From contig MPNC01000004.1 of the NCBI GenBank assembly GCA_002238825.1, positions 301,150 through 365,149 of the forward strand: DNA of 64,000 nt, read 5' to 3'. Source of the DNA: SAR202 cluster bacterium bin87. GTDB taxonomy: Bacteria > Chloroflexota > Dehalococcoidia > Lucifugimonadales > UBA3495. Under the pieces are notes generated by a model that saw nothing but the letters and a program-made list of their open reading frames with translations, was not told the DNA's origin and made no database searches. Positions 58,553 to 64,000 of this stretch are shown piece by piece (the stretch's first letter is position 1; each line of letters opens with the position of its first letter). Position numbers and translations under genes: made by a program.

Positions 58553-58972
58553 TTGGAATCTAAGCCACAGACCGGGCTATCGAGGACCCTCAAGGTAACG
58601 CCGGCAAGAATCGTGGTTGCGTTGCTGTTGGCGTTATTGGCATTGCCGGTGGTTTATCTGGGGATATTGGGAATCTACGCTCTGTTCCTGATAGATGATG
58701 CCGTAGCACTATATTTAGTTCCGTCAATCCTTGCGCCGGTCTTTGCGGTATTGAGTGCATTTGGAACACTCTTATATTTCCGGTCTGCGCTGATTACCGC
58801 CGCAGCGCTGTCGGTGTTTTATCTGGGCTGGGCTTTCACCCTTTACCCGTTCCCCGGTGTTTTGCCAAGTTCATTCTTCTACTGGGCCAGGGTGACTATG
58901 CTTGCGATGATGTGCCTGAATTTGGCTTGGATAGTTTGGACCCTACGCAGGCGCGCGGCCCCGCATCGCTAG
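58553..58972 (+). CDS. Small membrane protein, unknown
   Basis: A 139-aa protein starting at TTG with TTAGGAGGAGA just upstream, a strong ribosome-binding site that decides the start. After 18 polar residues there are four hydrophobic segments (residues 19-43, 48-68, 75-98 and 105-128). The sequence is Leu/Ala/Tyr/Phe-rich, and the tail is basic (RRRAAPHR), placing it in the cytoplasm. No family recognised. Its TAG stop overlaps the TAG stop of the convergent sugar dehydrogenase gene in the palindrome CTAG (58969-58972). Confidence 0.7.
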   Translation: MESKPQTGLSRTLKVTPARIVVALLLALLALPVVYLGILGIYALFLIDDAVALYLVPSILAPVFAVLSAFGTLLYFRSALITAAALSVFYLGWAFTLYPFPGVLPSSFFYWARVTMLAMMCLNLAWIVWTLRRRAAPHR

Positions 58973-60291
58973 TCGGCCAGGCGGTAGATGCCGGATTTCT
59001 GCGAGAGCAGGTAGAGTTCGCCCTGGTAGTCCTCGGCGAACGACATGATGCGCCGGCGCGTGTCGGCGAGGCGCTGGTGCTCGATCACCTGGCCGTCCGC
59101 ATAGCGCAGGCCGAAGACCTCGCCGGTGCAGAAGTCGCCGTACACGTAGACGCCCCGCAGCCACGGTATCGCGGAGCCGCGGTAGACGTAGCCGCCGATC
59201 ACCGAGCAGGGTTGGCCGTCCAGCGAGTACTCCCACACCGGCGGGACCGTGCCGGTGCGGTCGCAGTCTCTGGCGCTGAAGCAGTGGTTGCCCTCCAACC
59301 GGTTCCAGCCGTAGTTGCCGCCCCGTTCGATTAGATCGATTTCCTCCCAGCGGTTCTGGCCCACGTCGCCGGCCCACAGCTCGCCGGTGTCGCGGTCGAA
59401 GCTGAACCGCCACGGGTTGCGCAGGCCGTAGGCCCAGATCTCGCCGCGCCCGCCTCCCGACGCCAAGGGGTTGTCCGGCGGGATGGCATAGGGACGCTCC
59501 GGAGTGGCCTGGGAAACGTCGATGCGCAGGATGGAGCCGAGTAGCGAGGAAGTGTCCTGGCCGCTGCCCAGCGGGTCGCCGGCGGACCCGCCGTCACCCA
59601 GCCCGATGTACAGGTGGCCGTCGGGCCCAAAGGCGATCTGTCCGCCGTTGTGGTTGGCGTAGGGCTGCCCCACCTCCAGGATCACCAGCTCGCTGTCGGG
59701 ATCGACACGCGATTGATCGGCGGCCAGCGTGAAGCGCGAGACCACCGAGCGGCGGGGGTCGGCTGCGGAGTAGTAGACGTACAGGAACTGTTCGTCGGTG
59801 GGGTCCAGCGCCAATCCCAGCAGGCCCTCCTCGGAGCGGCGGCTGCTGACCCGGTCGGTGATGTCCAGAAACTCCGTCGCGGCCGGGACTTCCGAACCCG
59901 ACGGTTCGAACGCCCAGATCCTGCCGTCCTGTTCGGTCACCAGCAGCCGACCGTCGTGCGCCTGGGCCAGGTTCGTGGGCTCCCGGAACTCGCGGTCGGC
60001 CCACAGCGGCTCCAGCTGCAACGTCTCCAGGGGCGGCGCGTCGGTGGACGGTGGGGAAGTAGGCGGAGGCGCGGTCAGCGGCGGTGACGTGAGGGAGACG
60101 CGCACCGCGTTGGGCACCGACGCCGACGCCGTCGTGGGTGTCGGTCCCGCCAGCAATGCCGTAGGCTCCGGTGGCGGAGGAGACGGCGCGGCCGTCGGAG
60201 TAGGCGTCGGCGGCAACGCCGTCGGCATGCTCTGGCAACCAACGGCCAGCGCCAAGAGCAGGGCCATGAGAACTGTCGCTATTGCTGCCAC
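58969..60291 (-). CDS. PQQ-type sugar dehydrogenase (glucose/sorbosone dehydrogenase family), lipoprotein
   Basis: A 440-aa protein with a lipoprotein signal (LLLALAVGC near residue 19), a Pro/Thr-rich linker to about residue 95, and a six-bladed propeller of the YliI/soluble glucose dehydrogenase type. Key elements are SRRSEEGLLGLALDPT near residue 158, NHNGGQIAFGPDGHLYIGLG, DGGSAGDPLGSGQ, NPWRFSFDRDTGELWAGDVG and NRWEEIDLIERGGNYGWNRLEG. The His/Arg/Asp set that binds PQQ and calcium is mostly present. It oxidises aldoses at the cell surface. The protein would be anchored outside the membrane. Confidence 0.92.
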   Translation of the reverse strand: MAAIATVLMALLLALAVGCQSMPTALPPTPTPTAAPSPPPPEPTALLAGPTPTTASASVPNAVRVSLTSPPLTAPPPTSPPSTDAPPLETLQLEPLWADREFREPTNLAQAHDGRLLVTEQDGRIWAFEPSGSEVPAATEFLDITDRVSSRRSEEGLLGLALDPTDEQFLYVYYSAADPRRSVVSRFTLAADQSRVDPDSELVILEVGQPYANHNGGQIAFGPDGHLYIGLGDGGSAGDPLGSGQDTSSLLGSILRIDVSQATPERPYAIPPDNPLASGGGRGEIWAYGLRNPWRFSFDRDTGELWAGDVGQNRWEEIDLIERGGNYGWNRLEGNHCFSARDCDRTGTVPPVWEYSLDGQPCSVIGGYVYRGSAIPWLRGVYVYGDFCTGEVFGLRYADGQVIEHQRLADTRRRIMSFAEDYQGELYLLSQKSGIYRLAD

Positions 60292-60338
60292 ATTTTCAAG
60301 ATACTACGTTTCTCACGTCTGCCCACATTGGGTAGTTT

Positions 60339-60450
60339 GTCAGAATCATCAGGATTATCAGGATCCACGGATTGGGCGGATTGAGACCATTGCGGGCAGA
60401 GCGCTCCCAATCCGGATAATCCTCAAATCCTGAAAATCCTGTTTCTGACG
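60339..60450. repeat. Palindromic repeat family C, whole copy
   Basis: The left arm GTCAGAATCATCAGGATTAT, continuing CAGGATCC, and the right arm ending TCCTGTTTCTGAC are inverted copies around CGGATTGGGCGG and CCCAATCCGGATAAT. It accounts for most of the 228-bp gap between the sugar dehydrogenase and the VOC gene. Confidence 0.65.
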
Positions 60451-60519
60451 ATTTGCGAAGGTGGGTCCGCGTGGAGTAACCGAACCCCTTGCCACGAAAC
60501 CCCGCCTGCCGCCCCGCGG

Positions 60520-60996
60520 TCAAACTGAGGTCGCGTCGGGTGGCGCCGGCCCCCGCTCCAGCAGTTCCAGCCAGTTCCCGTCGGGGTCCTCCATGTAGCA
60601 GCCCTTGCTGGCCGCGGGATACACCGGGTTGGGCCGCGTCGCCGGCGGACTGACGAACCGCGCTCCCCTGGCGCTGAGGTCGGCGTAAAACGCGTCCAGG
60701 TCGTCGACTATGATGCCCAGGTGGGTCGCTCCCACCTGGTGGCGCTGCGGCAGCGCGACGGCGTCTCCCGCCGGGCTCAGGTACTGGATCAGCTCCACCG
60801 AGTGCCGTTGATCCCCGACCCCCAGGTACACGATGTGCAGCCGCGCGTCGGGATATCCCACGACCTCCGAGATGAAGTCGCCTTCCAGTATCTGGTCCCG
60901 CTCGATGCTGAGGCCCAGCAGGTCGCGGTAGAAAGCCAGGGAGCGCTCCATGTCGCTCACCACGAACCCGGTGTGGTTCATCCATTGGACTTCCAT
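60520..60996 (-). CDS. VOC-family protein
   Basis: A 158-aa vicinal-oxygen-chelate protein. It starts at the ATG at 60996 (MEVQWMNHTGFVVSDMERSL), with GGGAGG about nine bases upstream. The upstream extension (58 codons) runs through MITE-A. NHTGFVVSD carries the first His and RHSVELIQYLSP the first Glu. GATHLGIIVDDLDAFY carries the second His, and YMEDPDGNWLELLERG the second Glu. A divalent-metal site and a dioxygenase-, glyoxalase- or isomerase-type reaction are likely. The gene is alone, flanked by repeats. Confidence 0.88.
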   Translation of the reverse strand: MEVQWMNHTGFVVSDMERSLAFYRDLLGLSIERDQILEGDFISEVVGYPDARLHIVYLGVGDQRHSVELIQYLSPAGDAVALPQRHQVGATHLGIIVDDLDAFYADLSARGARFVSPPATRPNPVYPAASKGCYMEDPDGNWLELLERGPAPPDATSV

Positions 60997-61017
60997 ATCT
61001 GTGAACCTCCCCATGTA

Positions 61018-61275
61018 GTCAGAAACAGGATTTACCGGTTTGACCTCACTCGCACCCGGATTGATCTCATGCGCACCCGATTTGTCGTTGCGAGCGCAGC
61101 GTGGCAATCTCGTCGCGTCCAGCTTCGTCGCCGCACCAACGGGATTGCCGCGTCGCGTCGCTCCTCGCAATGGCAGGTTTGCAGCAACTGAGCACTCGCG
61201 ACCGGATTAGACTGGCTGATGCGACCCTCGGCCCGATCCTGAAAATCCGCTAATCCGGCGAATCCTGCTTCTGAC
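61018..61275. mobile_element. MITE-A copy 14 inserted in a family C repeat
   Basis: Family C arms at 61018 (GTCAGAAACAGGATTTACCG) and ending at 61275 (GAATCCTGCTTCTGAC) enclose MITE-A at 61067-61192 (GTCGTTGCGAGCGCAGCG and GCTCCTCGCAATGGCAGG). The flanks CACTCGCACCCGGATT (from 61047) and CACTCGCGACCGGATT (from 61193) are similar. A clean target duplication is not resolved. Confidence 0.6.
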
Positions 61276-61286
61276 GATCCTCCCGG

Positions 61287-62849
61287 CTACCGGCCGTCAT
61301 TGATGTAATCGGACACCTTCTCGCCGATCATGATGGTCGTGGCGTTGGTGTTGGCCCGGATGCAGTCGGGCATGATCGACGCGTCGGCCACCCGCAGGCC
61401 CTCCACGCCCTTGACCTTCAGGTGCTGGTCCACCACCGCCAGGGGATCCGAGTCCGGCCCCATCTTGCATGTGCCCGATATGTGGTGTGATGTTCCCGAG
61501 TTCTTGCGCAGCCAGTCGTCCAGCAGCTCGTCGGACGCCAGCTCCTCGTCGGTGGGCATGATCCGTTCCTCCACCAGGTCGGCAAACGGAGGCCGCTCCG
61601 CCATCCGGACGCCCAGGCGTATCGCCTCCCGCATCCGGCGCAGGTCCTCCGGCTCCTGGTAGTAGTTGTAGTTCAGGAACGGCTGCACGTGGGGGTCGGT
61701 GGACTGCAGCGTCAGCTCGCCCTGCCCCAGCGCCAGTTGCAGGCTCGCGCCCATGCCGATGTAATTGAGGTCCTCGTCGATGACGACGTGGGCCGGGCGG
61801 TGCTCGCTGGTCATCAGGTTGGGGCTCAGCTGCATGTCGTTGCGCAGGTTTGATCCTTCCACCGTGTAGCGCAGCCCCACCTGGATCACCGGCGCCTGCA
61901 CGTCGGGCTTCTCGCCCTTGCCCAGGTACAGCACCGACGCCGCGGGATGGTCGCGCAGGTTCTTGCCCACGCCCGGCGAATCGTGCACCACCGGGATGCC
62001 CATGCTGCGCAGGTGCTCCGCCGGACCCACGCCCGACAGCATCAGCAGCTGCGGCGACGCCACGGCCCCGCTGCTGACGATGATCTCGCCGCCCTCGACA
62101 GTGAAGACGTCGCCCCCGCTCTCCGCCTCGACCCCCACCGCTCGTGGTGAACCGGTCGGACCAGCCTCGAAGATGATCCGCCGCGCGGTCACGCCGCCCC
62201 GTATGGTCAGGTTCAGGCGGTGTCGCGCGATGTCCAGGTAGTTGATCGCCATGCTCATGCGCACGCCGTCGATGGTGTTGCGGGCCCGGGGCGAGACTCC
62301 CGTGGACTCGGGGTGGTTCTGGTCCTCGTCCTGGGGAAAGCCCTCGTCAAGGCACGCCCGCTCAAAGGCCACGGCGTGGGGCAGCCACTCGCTGCGGGGA
62401 GCGCGCCGCACCGGCACCGGCCCGTCGGAGCCGTGGAAGTCGTCGCCGCCAAAGTCCAGGTCGGTCTCCAGCTTGTTGAAGTAGGGCAGGCATCGGGTGA
62501 AACTCCACTCGTCGTTGCCCCACTCGGCCCAGCGGTCGTAGTCCTCGGGGATGCCGCGGAACAGCACCTGCCCGTTCACCGCGCTGGAGCCGCCGGTCGC
62601 CTTGCCTCGCGGGATCACCAGGTCGTCCTGCTCCTCCGTTATCCGGGCGGTGTAGCCCCAGTTGTGCGGCCCGTAGGCCGAGAGCCACACGTTGTTCCCC
62701 AGCTTCAGGTCGTCGGGCAGTTGCTCAAAGACCGGATAGTCCGGCCCTGCCTCCAGCAGCAGCACGGAACGGTCCGGGTTTTCCGACAGCCGGCTGGCGA
62801 TGGTGCACCCGGCGGACCCCCCGCCCACCACGATATAGTCGTACCTCAT
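61287..62849 (-). CDS. GMC-family FAD oxidoreductase
   Basis: A 520-aa glucose-methanol-choline oxidoreductase. YDYIVVGGGSAGCTIASRLSEN opens with the FAD-binding GxGxxG. Signature 1 is RGKATGGSSAVNGQVLFRG near residue 85, and signature 2 SSGAVASPQLLMLSGVGP near 260. The active-site region is KNSGTSHHISGTCKMGPD near 455 with His, and the C-terminal VADASIMPDCIRANTNATTIMIGEK completes the FAD site. It probably oxidises an alcohol such as choline or an alkyl alcohol. The start is the first ATG; the ribosome-binding site GGAGG is six to ten bases upstream. Confidence 0.95.
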   Translation of the reverse strand: MRYDYIVVGGGSAGCTIASRLSENPDRSVLLLEAGPDYPVFEQLPDDLKLGNNVWLSAYGPHNWGYTARITEEQDDLVIPRGKATGGSSAVNGQVLFRGIPEDYDRWAEWGNDEWSFTRCLPYFNKLETDLDFGGDDFHGSDGPVPVRRAPRSEWLPHAVAFERACLDEGFPQDEDQNHPESTGVSPRARNTIDGVRMSMAINYLDIARHRLNLTIRGGVTARRIIFEAGPTGSPRAVGVEAESGGDVFTVEGGEIIVSSGAVASPQLLMLSGVGPAEHLRSMGIPVVHDSPGVGKNLRDHPAASVLYLGKGEKPDVQAPVIQVGLRYTVEGSNLRNDMQLSPNLMTSEHRPAHVVIDEDLNYIGMGASLQLALGQGELTLQSTDPHVQPFLNYNYYQEPEDLRRMREAIRLGVRMAERPPFADLVEERIMPTDEELASDELLDDWLRKNSGTSHHISGTCKMGPDSDPLAVVDQHLKVKGVEGLRVADASIMPDCIRANTNATTIMIGEKVSDYINDGR

Positions 62850-62892
62850 GCTCTGGCCTCCTGCAATGGATATGCTTTACGCGCAGTTACTT

Positions 62893-62952
62893 GTCGATTG
62901 TCGCGTGTCGTAGTCGATTGTTTCGTGTCGTAGTCGATTGTTTCGTGTCGTA
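62893..62952. repeat. 20-bp direct repeat, three copies
   Basis: Units at 62893-62912, 62913-62932 and 62933-62952 read GTCGATTGTTTCGTGTCGTA, the first with two differences (GTCGC for GTTTC). They lie 44 bp upstream of the GMC gene's start. This may be a slippage array or an operator cluster. The rest of the gap 62953-63226 holds no feature I can support. Confidence 0.75.
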
Positions 62953-63226
62953 ATTGAAGCGCAAACCGCCCGGCTGCTCAAGTCACATGACCGGTCGAGC
63001 GCCTTTCGTGGCCCCAAATCGCCCGTAGCCTAACACCTCGAGCAGATTGTGTCCCGTGTGCCTTGTCGGCTACTTGCCGGACAGTCCCGGGAGCATTCGC
63101 GATCGGCCGCGGCGATTGGACAATGAGAGGCTTCGCTTCTCTCCGGGCGCGCGCGGGTTGTCTCCCAATGGGCAGAGTAGCCGATGAACTCTGCGATCTC
63201 GAGGCTCGTCTTTCCGAGTTTGCACC

Positions 63227-63345
63227 ATGCCCAATTTTGCCGACCAAACCATCTTGACCGGGGACAACCTGGGCATCCTTCATAGCATCAAATCCGGATC
63301 AGTTGACCTTAACCACCCGGATCCGCCGTTCAACTCAAACAGGAA
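63227..63345 (+). pseudogene. N-terminal fragment of a DNA methyltransferase
   Basis: About 39 codons read MPNFADQTILTGDNLGILHS then IKSGSVDLNHPDPPFNSNRN. This is the start of an N6-adenine or N4-cytosine DNA methyltransferase: the DPPF motif (catalytic motif IV) lies close to the N-terminus, as in the beta class. The frame then runs into a MITE-A half-element, and no methyltransferase sequence continues. A truncated relic of a restriction-modification system. Confidence 0.7.
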
Positions 63346-63384
63346 TCGCTACGCTCCTCGAGATGACAAACTGGGTACGGGTGA
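63346..63384. repeat. MITE-A copy 15, right half only
   Basis: TCGCTACGCTCCTCGAGATG then ACAAACTGGGTACGGGTGA. The left arm is missing. It separates the methyltransferase relic from the transposase relic, so recombination at the repeat may have joined them. Confidence 0.7.
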
Positions 63385-63388
63385 ATCC

Positions 63389-63720
63389 ATGCAGGACTTG
63401 ACATTGAACCCCGTCGAACAGACGCGCCTCCACGTGCTCAACTCTATTTTAGAACACCAGATACCCGTAGCCCAGGCAGCCGAACTGCTCGGGGTAAGTG
63501 AACGCCATTGATGGCAAATCTGGCGGCTTGTCGGAAGGAGGGCGCCGCCGCACTCGTTCACAGAACCCGCAGCCGCAAGCCACGCAACGCTGTTGCTGAC
63601 AACGAGGCCAAGGGGGTTGGGGAGAAACGGCGGTGATCCGGCTAGCCAGCGCCACCTACGCCGGCGCCAACCACGCTCACCGCTCAGAGTTGCTCATCTC
63701 AATCCCAACAACTTAACTCG
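63389..63720 (+). pseudogene. Relic of a transposase with N-terminal helix-turn-helix
   Basis: The first 40 codons (MQDLTLNPVEQTRLHVLNSI, then LEHQIPVAQAAELLGVSERH) are an N-terminal helix-turn-helix of an ISNCY-like transposase, ending in an early TGA. Two other frames continue it: KEGAAALVHRTRSRKPRNAV then ADNEAKGVGEKRR, and VIRLASATYAGANHAHRSEL. At least two frameshifts and stops are present and the catalytic part is missing. It may have come from an element that supplied transposase to the MITEs, but nothing proves this. Confidence 0.65.
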
Positions 63721-64000
63721 TCGTTGTAATACTGGGAGTGCGTGTATGTTCACGCCGCACTTCGAGAAGAGCCGTGAACGGAACCTTTTCTGATGGGATA
63801 TCTCCTGAATTCCGTGGCCAACGCCGTGGTGTGGCAATCTCAGCCCTTCCTCCAGGAACTCCCGTCCAGGAACTCCCGTCAAAAAGGAACTCCCGTCAAA
63901 TCGGTTGATGCGATACACGACGAGCCGTGACCGGCGCGATTTCCGGAAAACCGGTAGCCGTGCCATCGATACAATCAGGTAACATAGGGCTCCGTAATAT
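63721..64000. repeat. Terminal region with three direct repeats, no gene
   Basis: A unit (A)GGAACTCCCGTC occurs three times at 63857-63898, joined by CC and AAAA. Frames on either strand are short and lack coding signals. I see no gene up to the end of the window. Confidence 0.5.

Noticed and set aside
5031..63384. The MITE-A repeats considered as a CRISPR array or as tRNA genes
   Set aside because: Copies are dispersed, palindromic and separated by kilobases, not regularly spaced with unique spacers, and they have no cloverleaf layout.
63694..63966. A 90-aa minus-strand frame near the end of the window
   Set aside because: It crosses three direct repeats and the transposase relic; sequence composition is not protein-like.
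1..64000. Origin of replication suggested by recF
   Set aside because: No dnaA, dnaN or gyrB gene and no cluster of DnaA boxes is seen near recF; recF alone is not evidence.

Overview
The window looks like a chromosomal segment of a high-GC bacterium of the Chloroflexota, most probably of the Dehalococcoidia/SAR202 type. This is an inference. It rests on the ribonuclease Y-YmdB pair, a VLRF1-type peptidyl-tRNA hydrolase, an F420-type luciferase-family oxidoreductase, DUF1501/DUF1800 proteins, DUF4058, GMC, RraA, enoyl-CoA hydratase and hydroxyisobutyrate dehydrogenase catabolic enzymes, a TRAP transporter and many dispersed palindromic intergenic repeats. I found no rRNA, tRNA or CRISPR array.

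Layout. 0.2-3.7 kb (minus strand): a probable operon Fur-type regulator, vWA membrane protein, recF, sirtuin. 3.9-7.8 kb: NHL-repeat protein and a DUF1501/DUF1800 pair. 8-13.6 kb: radical SAM protein, a methyltransferase split by a -1 frameshift at a slippery heptamer, DUF4058, CoA-binding protein, a cupin gene broken by a 76-bp out-of-frame duplication, and an SMP-30 lactonase. 14.3-18 kb: two tandem NCS2-type permeases with a C-terminal GHKL-like domain. 18-20.7 kb: accessory genes (PD-(D/E)XK-like protein, HEPN protein, MNT-HEPN protein). 20.9-23.8 kb: rplU-rpmA, rpmE, a hypothetical gene and a DUF1385 gene. 24-28.9 kb: small orphan, alpha/beta hydrolase, orphan, MFS permease, VOC protein. 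29.1-32.4 kb: mutS2 with a VLRF1-type peptidyl-tRNA hydrolase directly upstream. 32.5-37 kb: DinB/tetrapyrrole-methylase fusion, hydroxyacid dehydrogenase, enoyl-CoA hydratase, cyclophilin lipoprotein, RraA-like protein. 37.4-41 kb: NAD-dependent epimerase, folC, fabF. 41-44 kb: SWIM protein, secreted protein, MFS. 44.3-49 kb: rny, ymdB, PHP phosphatase, PlsY-like, B-box membrane protein. 49-51 kb: recX, recA, glutaredoxin. 51-54 kb: orphan, MoxR ATPase, sugar nucleotidyltransferase. 54-57 kb: TRAP permeases. 57-63 kb: LLM oxidoreductase, small membrane protein, PQQ-type sugar dehydrogenase, VOC protein, GMC oxidoreductase. 63.2-64 kb: relics of a DNA methyltransferase and a transposase.

Two things stand out. 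First, the VLRF1 gene ends 37 bp before mutS2 on the same strand. MutS2 is known to act on collided ribosomes and Vms1/VLRF1 proteins release nascent chains from peptidyl-tRNA, so the pair may form a two-gene ribosome-rescue module. Second, a ~130-145 bp palindromic element (called MITE-A here) occurs about fifteen times. Three copies are flanked by perfect 9-10 bp direct repeats, which shows that it was inserted as a transposable element. One copy landed on the stop codon of the DUF1501 gene, one inside another repeat family, and one carries a different 17-bp terminal inverted repeat. Most genes are otherwise ordinary housekeeping or catabolic genes in short operons.
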